Positions 1 to 9,756 of a stretch of 64,000 nucleotides of DNA are shown in pieces. This DNA comes from Chitinophagales bacterium (lineage in GTDB: Bacteria > Bacteroidota > Bacteroidia > Chitinophagales > UBA2359). The position numbers and the translations under genes were made by a program. The stretch's first letter is position 1; each line of letters opens with the position of its first letter. The DNA is taken from positions 992,001-1,056,000 of the forward strand of contig JAWKLZ010000002.1 of assembly GCA_041392475.1 (NCBI GenBank), given 5' to 3'. A model generated the notes under the pieces. It saw only the letters and a list, made by a program, of their open reading frames with translations. It ran no database searches and was not told the origin of the DNA.

Positions 1-1205
1 TGGTCGACATCCACGTTCACAATCGCACCAATATCAATCACCTGTTGGTTTTGGTAGAGCAGCTTCAATATCTTCAATTCCAATTCTCGTAGCTCACGAT
101 AGGTGACAATCAAGAAATTGCCGCAGCCACAAGCAGGGTCTAAAAATTTGAGTGAAGCCAGTTTTTTTTGCAGGTTTTGCAGCTTGCGTTTGTTGCCCTT
201 CGCCTTTTCAAACTCCTCTTGCAGTTCATCCAAAAACAAGGGTTGAATCAACTTTTGAATGTTCTTTTCAGAAGTATAATGTGCCCCCAAATTGCGGCGT
301 TCTTTGGGATTCATTGCCGCCTGAAACATCGAACCAAAAATGGCGGGTGAAATTTTGCCCCAATCCAAAGCGCAGGCTTCTAAAAGCATTGTCCGCATTT
401 GGCTGTCAAAAGCCGCAAAAGGCAATTGTTCGGCAAACAAATGTCCATTCACATAAGGAAATTCTTGCAGGCTTTCGTCCAAATTTCTGAGTCGATTGTT
501 TCTGGATGTATTCAAGACCTGAAACAGTTGCCCCAAGTGCATAGCCAAGTCGCTGCCATCTTCTTTGGTTTGATTGTCAAGGTATTCCTGAAAAATTCCT
601 CGCTCAAAAATCCCCGTATCGTCTGCAAACAAACAAAACAGCATCCGCACCAAATAGACCTCCAAAGCATGACCCGTATAGCCGACTTCCTTTAGGCTGT
701 CGTGAAGTTTGCCCATCAATTCAGCAGCATTGATGTTCACAGGGTCTTCCTCCTTGTAGGTTCGTTTTTCGTAGCCCGCAATAAAGCCAAAGAGGTGAAT
801 GTGTTGGAGAAATTCGGGTAGGGTGAAGTGCTGTTCGGTATTTTCCTCCAAGTCGTAGAGTTGGAAGTCGTAAAAATCGGACACCAAAATGTATTTGGGC
901 AGTTCGTGTTCTTTCAGTCCGGGGAAATAGTCCAAAGCCTGTTCAAACGCCTTGTCGAGGTCTTTGCCTCTGGATTTGTGTTCGATTAGAAGCGTACCTT
1001 TCCAAAACAAATCTATGTAACCTTGTTTGTTGCCGAGTTTTTTGACCGCTTTCTCAAAAGAAGCGACCCTTTTGCGGCTGATGCCGAAGACATTGAAGAA
1101 GTCGTTCCAAAAGGAATCCTTCTCTGCTCTTTCTCGGCTTTCGCCTTCCCACTCTTTGGAGAATAGAATGGCTCTGCTTTTGATTTCGTTCCAACTAAGA
1201 GGCAT
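1..1205 (-). CDS. MmeI/YeeA-like type IIL restriction-modification enzyme, 5' part
   Basis: The reverse frame is open from the ATG at 1205 to the window edge (about 401 codons), so the C-terminal part is missing. Around residues 60-78 the N-terminal domain shows a PD-(D/E)XK-like pattern (IDLFWKG, then IEHKS) followed by GKDLDKA, as in MmeI-family nuclease domains. A helical linker follows. Methyltransferase motif I (LDPACGCGNF) sits near residue 353. Family knowledge: these single-chain enzymes combine DNA cleavage and adenine methylation. The target-recognition domain and the NPPY motif must lie outside the window, so specificity and intactness cannot be judged. The reading is based on motif order and is fairly secure. 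Confidence 0.85.
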   Translation of the reverse strand, partial: MPLSWNEIKSRAILFSKEWEGESRERAEKDSFWNDFFNVFGISRKRVASFEKAVKKLGNKQGYIDLFWKGTLLIEHKSRGKDLDKAFEQALDYFPGLKEHELPKYILVSDFYDFQLYDLEENTEQHFTLPEFLQHIHLFGFIAGYEKRTYKEEDPVNINAAELMGKLHDSLKEVGYTGHALEVYLVRMLFCLFADDTGIFERGIFQEYLDNQTKEDGSDLAMHLGQLFQVLNTSRNNRLRNLDESLQEFPYVNGHLFAEQLPFAAFDSQMRTMLLEACALDWGKISPAIFGSMFQAAMNPKERRNLGAHYTSEKNIQKLIQPLFLDELQEEFEKAKGNKRKLQNLQKKLASLKFLDPACGCGNFLIVTYRELRELELKILKLLYQNQQVIDIGAIVNVDVD

Positions 1206-1245
1206 AATGAATGAGTTTTATTTATTATGCCCAAAATTAATGTTT

Positions 1246-1680
1246 TTATCCCTTAAACCGAAAGAAAGCCGTCAAGTATTTTTCTTTGTTGAAGTCGGAC
1301 ATATTGGTGCTGATCAACTCATAGCCCAATTCGGTGATTTTGCTGATGTGATCGGTCACAACTCGCTGCATGACATCCTCTTTGCGAAATAGTTTTATAT
1401 TCTCAAAATACTTGCGAGTGCCATCTTGATAGACGACATCGTAGCTCACTTCGTTGTATTTGTTGTTATCTACCCATCGACCTTTACGAACTTTCACATA
1501 AATCAACTCTGTTCGGTCGGGATAAAAAATGCTGATGGCTTCTGCCTGATAGTCAGCCGTAACGCTAATTAAATGCCCTGCCATTGGAGTCGCAGCAGCT
1601 ATAGGGGCTGGGATTTGTGCAAAACAAGGAAATTGAAGTGACATTGCAGTCCAAAGAAGGATGATTGTTATTGATTTCAT
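1246..1680 (-). CDS. small exported protein of unknown function
   Basis: A 144-residue protein. Residues 1-21 form a signal peptide ending in CFAQ, and the mature part is a mixed alpha/beta chain without transmembrane segments. No catalytic motif is recognisable. It ends 41 bp before the start of the methyltransferase gene on the same strand, so co-transcription is possible, although a periplasmic protein and a restriction enzyme share no obvious function. The coding call rests on the signal peptide, a normal residue composition and the lack of a competing frame. Confidence 0.7.
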   Translation of the reverse strand: MKSITIILLWTAMSLQFPCFAQIPAPIAAATPMAGHLISVTADYQAEAISIFYPDRTELIYVKVRKGRWVDNNKYNEVSYDVVYQDGTRKYFENIKLFRKEDVMQRVVTDHISKITELGYELISTNMSDFNKEKYLTAFFRFKG

Positions 1681-1894
1681 ATTGTACAGTTTATTTTTTT
1701 TAAGCGTTTGAAAAAAAAAAAATCATATTGGCAAAATAGCACCTCTTGGCTGCTGCTGCAATTACAATATCACCCAATTATACGCTCATTTCACTTCAAT
1801 AAAACACTCCTACCCTTCCGATTTATTCTACATAAAATTAACGTTCAAAGGTTTACAACATTACAAGTCATTCTTCATATCTGTGTTATCAACA

Positions 1895-1934
1895 CAAAAA
1901 ACCCTGCCTTACAACTAAATTGCAAGAGGCAGGG
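1895..1934 (-). terminator. intrinsic terminator of the protease gene
   Basis: Arms CCCTGCCT (1902-1909) and AGGCAGGG (1927-1934) pair perfectly. On the reverse strand the stem is followed by a run of T (complement of 1895-1900). It lies about 40 bp past the stop of the reverse-strand protease gene. Confidence 0.8.
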
Positions 1935-1976
1935 CTATCATTAAAAAGCTATACAGACCAAAAATTAAACATTAAA

Positions 1977-3629
1977 TTATTTTGTTTTGAAGGCTTTGAC
2001 CCAAAAAACAAATGCCTCCAAGTCCTTTACTTGATCGGACATACTCTTGTTTTTGAGATAGTTATTGTTGGGTAAAGGAAAGTTAACACCAGATTCATTG
2101 ATTAAACTCAAGATATTTGATGTTTTCAAAGCATAAGAAACATTGTCTGCATTTGAATGTTTGGCTTTGATGATGCCTACCAATTCGCCATCCTCACTAA
2201 AAAGTGGGCCACCGCTATTACCTGGATTAACAGGCACTGACACCTGATATGTCTTAGGGTCATCTTGATATCCTTTGCGAGAACTGATTAATCCGTCAGT
2301 CAATTTGATATCCCATCCCATACTTTCCACCATTGGAAAACCCAGTGTGAATACATTTTCGCCAACATCTGCTTCTCTATATCTAAAATAATAGGGAATC
2401 GTAGGCAATTGCGTAAAATTAGCATCTTCGATTTTTAAAAGTGCAAGGTCACTATCCTCATCAGTAGATACAACAATAGCTCTATAAGATACTTTGTAGC
2501 GAGTATTGGGAATCATGACTTCAATATACTCGTGATTTGCTACCACATGATAGTTTGTAACTATATAACCATCTTGACTAACCGCAATTGCACTACCTGT
2601 TGAACTAAGATAATAGCTATTACTGAGGTTTTCTTGTAGAGAAAGTGCTAAAGGTTTTGTAAAATCAACTGCCATATCCAACTGCTCATGCTCACTAATA
2701 ACAGCTTCTACAGGATCAATACCTACAAGTGGCGCAGTAGGTAAAATACGTTCATACTCATACGTGTGTGGATGACCATCAAATGTGAGTATAAAATTAT
2801 TATCATCTACGAAGACAATTTTACCTTTATCCTGTATTAGTTTATTAGAGGTTATCCAATTCACATCATTGTATTCATACAATGAACTCCCTTTGGGCAA
2901 CGATCCCATAACCTCCCCTTCTTCCCAATCTAAAAAGTTGCTAATGCCATCCAGATAGTAAATATGATAACTTCCGCCTTTAGATTTTAAAATAGCAATT
3001 TTATGCTGTTTTGCTGTGTAGCCGTAAGTTGGCTTTTTTTGATAAATTCCTTCAATAAAATCAGTGGGAATACTAGGATTTGCCAAAATTTCTTTCGCAT
3101 ACATTTCATTTACAGTGCTTTTATTTTTAGGCAGTTGCAAACGATTTGCAGAATTATAGTTGATAGGCTGTTGATACATTTTATTCCATACTGCAGTCAA
3201 ATTTGCATATAAGTTAAGATCTGTAGGAACTTCAACCCGATTAAACATAAAAATTTCATGTTGTTGACAAGAGCGAAACCGAATACGGCTGTCTTTAATG
3301 ATATTGTTTTCATACACAAAATCCAATCGTATTTTTGCAATATCACATAAAGTAGATACTTGAAGCATCAACTTAGTTTTGTCCGTAGAAGTGTATGCTA
3401 CATCTTCAAAACCTAAGTTTTGTAAATATTCTGCAAAGGCTTCAATCATTGGGAACTGATTGTTATCTGTTCTATATTGTTCTTCTTCCGTTAATTCTAT
3501 ACAGGCAAACTTTGTACCGCTCAAAAGGCTTTCTAATTCAATGGACGATGATTGTGAAAAAACAGATGATAGACTCATTGTACTCAATAGCAGCAACAAC
3601 AAAAAATGATGGTGTATTAATTTTTTCAT
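1977..3629 (-). CDS. secreted trypsin-like serine protease (S1C/HtrA-like fold)
   Basis: A 550-residue protein with signal peptide 1-25 (leucine-rich, ending VFSQ). Residues about 26-310 are an uncharacterised N-terminal region. Residues about 340-510 form a chymotrypsin-fold protease with a complete triad: His361 in TNYHVV, Asp394 in DSDLALL and Ser472 in NPGNSGGPLF. No PDZ domain follows; only about 40 residues remain, so it is not a classical DegP. Likely role (inference): periplasmic or secreted endopeptidase. It has its own terminator and a divergent neighbourhood, so it is probably monocistronic. The N-terminal module may provide substrate or regulatory specificity. Confidence 0.88.
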   Translation of the reverse strand: MKKLIHHHFLLLLLLSTMSLSSVFSQSSSIELESLLSGTKFACIELTEEEQYRTDNNQFPMIEAFAEYLQNLGFEDVAYTSTDKTKLMLQVSTLCDIAKIRLDFVYENNIIKDSRIRFRSCQQHEIFMFNRVEVPTDLNLYANLTAVWNKMYQQPINYNSANRLQLPKNKSTVNEMYAKEILANPSIPTDFIEGIYQKKPTYGYTAKQHKIAILKSKGGSYHIYYLDGISNFLDWEEGEVMGSLPKGSSLYEYNDVNWITSNKLIQDKGKIVFVDDNNFILTFDGHPHTYEYERILPTAPLVGIDPVEAVISEHEQLDMAVDFTKPLALSLQENLSNSYYLSSTGSAIAVSQDGYIVTNYHVVANHEYIEVMIPNTRYKVSYRAIVVSTDEDSDLALLKIEDANFTQLPTIPYYFRYREADVGENVFTLGFPMVESMGWDIKLTDGLISSRKGYQDDPKTYQVSVPVNPGNSGGPLFSEDGELVGIIKAKHSNADNVSYALKTSNILSLINESGVNFPLPNNNYLKNKSMSDQVKDLEAFVFWVKAFKTK

Positions 3630-4198
3630 AGCAAGAACTGATTTAAGTTAGGGTAAGTTCTTCAGCATTACACTATTTTCAATACAACAAATCGAATTAG
3701 GATTTATAATAAAATTTTAAATATAAAATATTATTGTTGTACTAAAAACAAGTGCTTATTCACTGAGGTCATAATTTTTATATGTTTTCCTATTATACAA
3801 TCGATTGCATTGTTATGAAAGACAATGCAATCATTTTACTTGAGTAAAAACTTCAAAGCAGAACCAACCAAATAATTTCTTTGTAAGCAATGAAATTCGA
3901 TTGAATTCTATGGCTTTTTGATTAAGTAAAATTTATAGCACATTGGAGAGAAAATGGGCTTATTAGCCTATTTAGAGTTGACGAATACTTCCAATAGATG
4001 TAGGAAATAATGAAGCTGGTGGACATTTTCATTTTTTTTGAGTTAATAAAGTTAAAAAATATAGTGTGTTGTGTAATTATTAGAATCACAAATTTAGTGC
4101 CGAATAATTTCATGAAAAATCAAACCGCCTTTTATGACCGTAATGTGACTATACGTCTATCATTTACTTAGTAGTAATAAGCAACCTAACTTATTGAC
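3630..4198. other. intergenic stretch with one stem-loop, no gene supported
   Basis: About 570 AT-rich bases upstream of the protease gene. The arms GATTGCATTG (3803-3812) and CAATGCAATC (3823-3832) form a perfect 10 bp stem, but no strong T-run follows on either strand. The open frame at 3922-4113 has poor composition and no start context, and I do not call it. Confidence 0.5.
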
Positions 4199-4247
4199 AA
4201 AAAAAAAGTGCTCACTATTCCCTATCATAGGACAATAGCTAGCACTT
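4199..4247 (-). terminator. intrinsic terminator of the SdrD-B-like gene
   Basis: The outer arms AAGTGCT (4206-4212) and AGCACTT (4241-4247) enclose further pairing (CTATT/AATAG, CCTA/TAGG). On the reverse strand the stem runs straight into at least seven T (complement of 4201-4207). Confidence 0.8.
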
Positions 4248-4279
4248 GTGTCTAAAATATAGTACAGGTGTATCAAAAA

Positions 4280-4870
4280 TTATTCAGTTCCAGCCAATGC
4301 AGGAAGACACAATCCTATATTCCAACTTTGGGCCTTTTGTCCAGCTTTGAGACATATACTATCTGTCGCACCTGAGATGGGATCACCATCACTATCTAAT
4401 ACATCATATAAATTATTTGCGACATCTTTAGGTGAAACGTCATAGCCTGCGGGGATTTCAAATACAATGAAATATCGGCCAGCAGCCAATTGATCGAAGT
4501 GATAATAGCCTGCCATTCCTGTGTCAGGATGATTTATTGTTTTAGTGCTAACCACATGATGGTTTTCTTCATTGTAGAGTATGACTACGAAATCATTCAA
4601 TCCTTCTTCATAGTCATCTTGAATACCATCCTTATTCAAGTCCAACCAGACCCAATTGCCAATACTAGCGGAATAGGTCTTTACATTATCATTTTCCGCA
4701 CTACCATTTTTACCATCAGAGTTAGTATTACCTAACATCAATAAAGTAGAGGAGAACCATAAAAAGCTAATGAGAATAAGTCGTTGGCAGGAAATGAAAA
4801 AGCGATAACAACATCTGTTAATAGTTGTAACATTGGTGTATGGATACACCAAAAAGAGTAAATTTTTCAT
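4280..4870 (-). CDS. exported SdrD B-like domain protein
   Basis: The frame opens at 4909, but the second ATG (4870, MKNLLFL) gives a better exported start, leaving about 196 residues. A hydrophobic segment around residues 30-50 of that form acts as signal or anchor. The remainder is one SdrD B-like module: SIGNWVWLDLNKDGIQDDYEEG at its start, then a YHFDQLAAGRYFIVFEIP strand pair, then a WNIGLCLPA ending. Family knowledge: such domains are calcium-binding beta-sandwich spacers of surface proteins. No T9SS sorting domain is seen, so its anchoring is unknown. It is divergent from the giant CHRD gene. Confidence 0.75.
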   Translation of the reverse strand: MKNLLFLVYPYTNVTTINRCCYRFFISCQRLILISFLWFSSTLLMLGNTNSDGKNGSAENDNVKTYSASIGNWVWLDLNKDGIQDDYEEGLNDFVVILYNEENHHVVSTKTINHPDTGMAGYYHFDQLAAGRYFIVFEIPAGYDVSPKDVANNLYDVLDSDGDPISGATDSICLKAGQKAQSWNIGLCLPALAGTE

Positions 4871-4909
4871 GGGCTTGGCTTGGGTGAATTTATAAAAAAT
4901 AACAAACAC

Positions 4910-5311
4910 TCCACATAAACCAACTATTATGCCAAAAAATAGGATTGCGTTATTTTTTTCATATCTAAAAAATATATACTATTTTACTTTGCCATGACAA
5001 TCAATGCCTTTGAAAAATCAAAATTAAATTGTTATAATCAAAGCTTGACGGCTTCAAACTACTATAAAAATAAAATATGTGTGTATGCTTTTGGAAAAAT
5101 TCTCTATACATTGCTAACAGCCCAAGTTTTTGTATCTAAATTCCTTACAATGACAATATTCTATTTTCATTATTTTCTTTTTTCACAAAATTTTTATACA
5201 AAACTACGCCAGTTCACTTACAAAAATCCAAATACCTTTTTTTCTCGTAGGTTAAAGTGTAGAATTAATGTTATTTTATCCCAAGTAATAAAACCAAGTA
5301 ATTTAAAATCT
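4910..5311. other. divergent intergenic region upstream of the CHRD gene
   Basis: About 440 AT-rich bases separate the reverse SdrD-B-like gene from the ATG chosen for the CHRD gene. The CHRD frame stays open back to 4994, but that leader codes for an unlikely lysine/tyrosine/asparagine-rich sequence before a clear signal peptide, so I treat it as non-coding promoter DNA. No exact TAnnTTTG promoter with correct spacing was found. Confidence 0.45.
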
Positions 5312-8300
5312 ATGAAACAATTTCATTTACTATTATTCTTAGTACTTATAAGTTTGTCAAGTACCTCCTTACATGCCGTGCATCTATCTGGTAGTTTGCA
5401 GTTTACAGCCCGTATGAACGGTAGTAATGAAGTACCTGCTGTGATAACAGATGCCGAAGGTTTGGGTGTTTTTACTTTGAGTAAAGACAAAACAGCCCTT
5501 GACATCAATGTAAGTGTGAGCGGATTGACAGGCGACATCACAGGTATTCACCTCCACAAAGGTGAAGCAGGAGAAAATGGCCCTGTTATATTCAATTTAA
5601 GTGATTTTATCAACGGCAAACGCATCAAAGCAAGATTGACCAATCTCACAGCCGAAGAAGTAGCTACTTTTTTGAGTGGTGGTTATTATCTGAATGTTCA
5701 CACAGACATGAATCCAGGCGGCGAAATCAGGGCGCAAGTTTTATTGGAATCTGATTTTCGATACACTGCCATGCTTCATGGTGACCAAGAAGTTCCCGCT
5801 GTCGCAACAGATGCTTATGGTTTAGGTGTCTTCAACTTATCCAAAAGCGGCTATAAACTACAAATTCATGTCGTTGTACAAGGTCTGAGTGGCCCAATCA
5901 CTGGTGCACACTTTCACCAAGGTGCCCCTGGCGAGAATGGAGGCGTAGTCGAAAATCTAAGCAGTTTTGTAAACGGCAATGTCATCACGGCTACCGTTGA
6001 TCCTACTGCCTATCTTTCAGCCCTTCAATCAGGCAATATCTACTTCAATGTGCATACAGATGCCAACCCAGGTGGTGAAATTCGTGGACAAGTAATGCTG
6101 GATGATGCTCTTTACTTCGATGCTGCATTGGATGGAAGTCAAGAAAATCCCGCAGTAATGACCAGCGCATCAGGCATTGCGAAAATAAATGTGAACAACA
6201 CATTGGACGAAATCAGCTACAATATTGTACTCGACGGTTTGAGTGGTAGCGGTGCAACTGCAGCCCATTTCCATACAGGAACAGTAGGCAACAACGGAGG
6301 TGTAGTAGTAAACCTATCTGCCGACATTGTAGGCAATCAAATCATGGGAAGTCAACCCATCAGCAAAGAATTTTTAAACGCATTATTATCAGGAGGTATT
6401 TACCTAAATGTTCATACGGATGCCAACCCAGGAGGTGAAATTCGTGGACAAGTTTACCGACTTGCACGAGAAGGTTATTTATATGACTTCAATGGAGGTC
6501 AAGAAGTTCCCCCTTCAGGTAGTACAGGTACAGGCGTTGGAATGGCATCTATAGACCGTGACCAAAGCAATGCCCATTTCATGATGGTTGTCACTGATTT
6601 ATCTGCACCTATTGATGCTGGGCACTTTCACAATGCCCGCCCCAATAGCAACGGCGGCGTAATTTTCAACCTTAGCTCTTTCTTTACCTCTGTTGGAGGA
6701 GCGTATGGTTATTGGACAGAAAACGATACAGAACCCTTCAATACCCATGTTGCCAAATTCCGCAGCAAAAGCGTTTATGCAAATGTGCATACCGCAAATT
6801 TCCCCGGCGGAGAAGTGAGAGGCAATGTGGTTCGTGGAAGCGAATTTTTTGAAGACACGGCAACAGACCCTATGTTTAGTGGTGATTTGTTGATTGCAGG
6901 AAAATTGTCTGGAGCATCAGAAGTTCCTCCAGTTATGACAGATGCCGTTGGAGTCACTTCTTTCTTATTGAATGATTCACAAGATGCCATTGAAGTGAAT
7001 GTAAGTGTAAATGGTCTAAGCGGCCCAATTACAGGAATTCATGTACACGAAGGCGCAGTAGGCCAAAATGGCGATGTCATTTTCAACCTAACCGATTTTG
7101 TAAATGGTAATCGTGTCAGCACTACTTTGACAGGTTTTTCTACCGATCAACTGGCTAAATTCCTAACAGGTGCTTACTATCTCAATGTTCATACAGCAAA
7201 CAATCCCGGTGGAGAAATCCGCACGCAATTGGCCTTGGAAACAGAGACAACTTACCACGCTGATTTGACAGGTAATCAGGAAAATCCTGCTGTCGTAACA
7301 GATGCCTATGGTTTGGCTACCTTCAATTATACACCTAATGTGAACAAATTGGAAGTGAACGTATTGGTGCAAAACCTAAGCGGTCCAATCACTGGTGCAC
7401 ACCTGCATGTTGGCGCACCAGGAGTAAATGGAGGCGTTGTTGAAAACCTCACAGCAATGGTAGATGGCAACCACATTCATGGCGTAGTATTTCCTGAAGC
7501 TTATTTAGCAGACTTACAAGCTGGCAATGTTTACGTCAATATTCATACGGAAGCCAATCCCGGTGGAGAAATTCGAGGACAATTGACCTTAGACAATGGC
7601 TTGACCTTCGATACTTGGTTGTCAGGTTCTCAAGAAGTACCAGCTTCTGTTACTGAAGCAATTGGTCTTGCAGCGGTTACGTTGAGTCCCACTTTTGACC
7701 AAATCACCTACCGAGTTGTTACAGATGGACTAAGCGGCAATTTAGATGCGGCTCATTTTCATAGTGCAACTTTGGGCCAAAATGGTGGTGTGGTGTTGAA
7801 TTTGTCAGCCGATATTACAGGTAGTCAAATTAAAGGCAGCACAACAGCCGTTACACAAGATCTTATTGACGCAATGTTAACTGGACAAATCTACATCAAT
7901 GTCCATACACCTGCTTTCCCAGGAGGAGAGATTCGTGGACAATTGTTCCGATTGGCAAGAGATGGTTATGGTTACGATTTGTGTTCTGACCAAGAAACAA
8001 GCGATATAAATGCGCCAACTGCTACTGGTGGTGGAATGGCTTCTATTGACCGTCATTTGACCAATGCCCACGTAATGATTGTAGCGAGTGGATTAACGGG
8101 CGATATCACAGGCGCACACATTCACCAGGGAATGTTGGGCGAAGACGGTGGCGTTATTTTCAACATGACCGACCTTTACAGCAATGGTGGCATCTTTACT
8201 TATTGGAGTGATATGAACAGTACTCCTTTTACCACAGATTACGCAAGAGCTATACAAGAAGCCAATACATACGCCAATATACATACTGCTTTGCATCCTG

Positions 8301-9682
8301 GAGGTGAAATACGTGGACAAATCATCAAAGATTTAACCTGTCCACCTTTGGCATTGGTAGATTGCGAAACCAATCCATTGACTGTAGAGCATACAGTGAT
8401 TTGTGATTTTGGCAATGCTACTTATACTGTCAATGTCACCATTATGAATGGTGTAGGGCCTTACACCATTACAGGTGATTTGAATGATGTCATCGAAAGC
8501 AATACTTTCACCATCGGACCTTTTGTAGATGGAACTACCTACAATTTTGCAGTAGAAGATGGAAATGGTTGTACGGCATCCGTTAATTCTGAAATCATCG
8601 CTTGTTCTAAAATAGATTGTGAAACCAATCCTATTAGTGTAACACATATAGTAGATTGTGATGAGCCAAGTGGAACATATACTGTCAATGTAACCATTAT
8701 GAATGGTATTGCTCCATATACAATCACTGGTGATTTGAATGACGTAATTCAAAGCAATACTTTCACCATTGGACCTTTCACAGATGGAACGACCTACAAT
8801 TTTGCAGTAGAAGATGGAAATGGCTGTACGGCATCCGTTAATTCTGATGTAATTGCTTGTTCTAAAGTAGATTGCAACACAACTCCACTTACCATTCAAG
8901 ACACATTTGTATGTAGCCAAGATAATGAAGCAAATACCTATGTGGTAAATGTAACAGTTGTCAATGGTACTGCTCCTTACAATTTGACAGGTACAGTAAT
9001 AGATGTAATTCAAGACGATACCTTTCAATTAGGCCCATTTGAAAGTGGTACAAGTTATACCATCAATATTGCTGATGCCAATGGATGTACAGCGAGTGTG
9101 ATGTCTGATCTTATTGATTGCAAAATCCTTCCTGTTGAGTTCTTGAGTTTTGAAGGAGAAGTATTGGAAGAAGGAAACAAACTTCAATGGGTAACAGCTT
9201 CCGAAACCAACAACGACTTCTTCTTGTTAGAGCGTTCTTTTGACGGACAATCTTTTGAAAACCTTACAAAAGTGACAGGAGTAGGAAATAGCAACTCACC
9301 AAGTCGTTATGAATATTTGGATAGAGAAACAACAGCTTCAATCACTTACTATCGTTTGTCTCAAACAGATTTAGACGGTCGAACTGAATTTTTGGGAACG
9401 ATTAGCCTTCAAAGGGGAGAAAGTGATTTTGAGTGGGTAAGTGTAAAACCTGTTCCTGCTCAAGATTGGTTGAATGTAGCATTCAATACTTCTACCAACC
9501 AAAGTCTTTCGATTCAAATTTATGATGTAAGTGGTCGTTTGTTATTCCAAGAACAAATTAACAGTTACAACAATCAAGTAACTACGCTTGACATAGATGT
9601 TCGTAGTTTACAGACAGGCGTTTACTTATTGCAGGTCAATAATGGACAGGCGAATATTCACCATAAATTTATGAAATACTAA
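5312..9682 (+). CDS. giant T9SS cargo with eight CHRD domains
   Basis: Starting at ATG 5312 (MKQFHLLLFLV), it has about 1456 residues and a signal peptide cut after LHA (residue 22). Residues about 28-1006 hold eight CHRD (chordin-like) domains, each with variants of GSQEVPAV, GLSGPITGAHFH and NVHTxxNPGGEIRGQ. They form two consecutive sets of four. Residues about 1012-1270 carry three repeats of about 85 residues of SprB-like type (VTIMNGxxPYTITGDLNDVI, DGNGCTASV). The C-terminal 180 residues comprise a beta-rich linker (LPVEFLSFEGEV) and a type A T9SS sorting domain ending FMKY. Inference: an extracellular adhesin-like or surface protein exported by the T9SS encoded at 24-30 kb. Confidence 0.93.
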   Translation: MKQFHLLLFLVLISLSSTSLHAVHLSGSLQFTARMNGSNEVPAVITDAEGLGVFTLSKDKTALDINVSVSGLTGDITGIHLHKGEAGENGPVIFNLSDFINGKRIKARLTNLTAEEVATFLSGGYYLNVHTDMNPGGEIRAQVLLESDFRYTAMLHGDQEVPAVATDAYGLGVFNLSKSGYKLQIHVVVQGLSGPITGAHFHQGAPGENGGVVENLSSFVNGNVITATVDPTAYLSALQSGNIYFNVHTDANPGGEIRGQVMLDDALYFDAALDGSQENPAVMTSASGIAKINVNNTLDEISYNIVLDGLSGSGATAAHFHTGTVGNNGGVVVNLSADIVGNQIMGSQPISKEFLNALLSGGIYLNVHTDANPGGEIRGQVYRLAREGYLYDFNGGQEVPPSGSTGTGVGMASIDRDQSNAHFMMVVTDLSAPIDAGHFHNARPNSNGGVIFNLSSFFTSVGGAYGYWTENDTEPFNTHVAKFRSKSVYANVHTANFPGGEVRGNVVRGSEFFEDTATDPMFSGDLLIAGKLSGASEVPPVMTDAVGVTSFLLNDSQDAIEVNVSVNGLSGPITGIHVHEGAVGQNGDVIFNLTDFVNGNRVSTTLTGFSTDQLAKFLTGAYYLNVHTANNPGGEIRTQLALETETTYHADLTGNQENPAVVTDAYGLATFNYTPNVNKLEVNVLVQNLSGPITGAHLHVGAPGVNGGVVENLTAMVDGNHIHGVVFPEAYLADLQAGNVYVNIHTEANPGGEIRGQLTLDNGLTFDTWLSGSQEVPASVTEAIGLAAVTLSPTFDQITYRVVTDGLSGNLDAAHFHSATLGQNGGVVLNLSADITGSQIKGSTTAVTQDLIDAMLTGQIYINVHTPAFPGGEIRGQLFRLARDGYGYDLCSDQETSDINAPTATGGGMASIDRHLTNAHVMIVASGLTGDITGAHIHQGMLGEDGGVIFNMTDLYSNGGIFTYWSDMNSTPFTTDYARAIQEANTYANIHTALHPGGEIRGQIIKDLTCPPLALVDCETNPLTVEHTVICDFGNATYTVNVTIMNGVGPYTITGDLNDVIESNTFTIGPFVDGTTYNFAVEDGNGCTASVNSEIIACSKIDCETNPISVTHIVDCDEPSGTYTVNVTIMNGIAPYTITGDLNDVIQSNTFTIGPFTDGTTYNFAVEDGNGCTASVNSDVIACSKVDCNTTPLTIQDTFVCSQDNEANTYVVNVTVVNGTAPYNLTGTVIDVIQDDTFQLGPFESGTSYTINIADANGCTASVMSDLIDCKILPVEFLSFEGEVLEEGNKLQWVTASETNNDFFLLERSFDGQSFENLTKVTGVGNSNSPSRYEYLDRETTASITYYRLSQTDLDGRTEFLGTISLQRGESDFEWVSVKPVPAQDWLNVAFNTSTNQSLSIQIYDVSGRLLFQEQINSYNNQVTTLDIDVRSLQTGVYLLQVNNGQANIHHKFMKY

Positions 9683-9716
9683 GTATTCCTTAAATCTCTG
9701 ATGAATAGATAAACCC

Positions 9717-9756
9717 AAAGTCATCTATTACAATACTGTGATAGATGACTTTCTTG
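9717..9756 (+). terminator. terminator of the CHRD gene
   Basis: The 12 bp perfect stem AAAGTCATCTAT (9717-9728) / ATAGATGACTTT (9741-9752) starts 35 bp after the stop. The following T-run is interrupted (TTTCTTGTT). Confidence 0.65.

Noticed and set aside
1708..1944. Forward 78-codon frame
   Set aside because: Low-complexity start (KKKKS), no homology-like pattern, and it runs through the terminator hairpin of the protease gene.
3922..4113. Reverse 63-codon frame in the intergenic region
   Set aside because: AT-driven Ile/Phe/Asn composition with no start context or domain.
8333..9028. Reverse 231-codon frame inside the CHRD gene
   Set aside because: Lies opposite the SprB-like repeats; its repeated Ile/Cys/Tyr-rich sequence is only the mirror of the repetitive coding strand.
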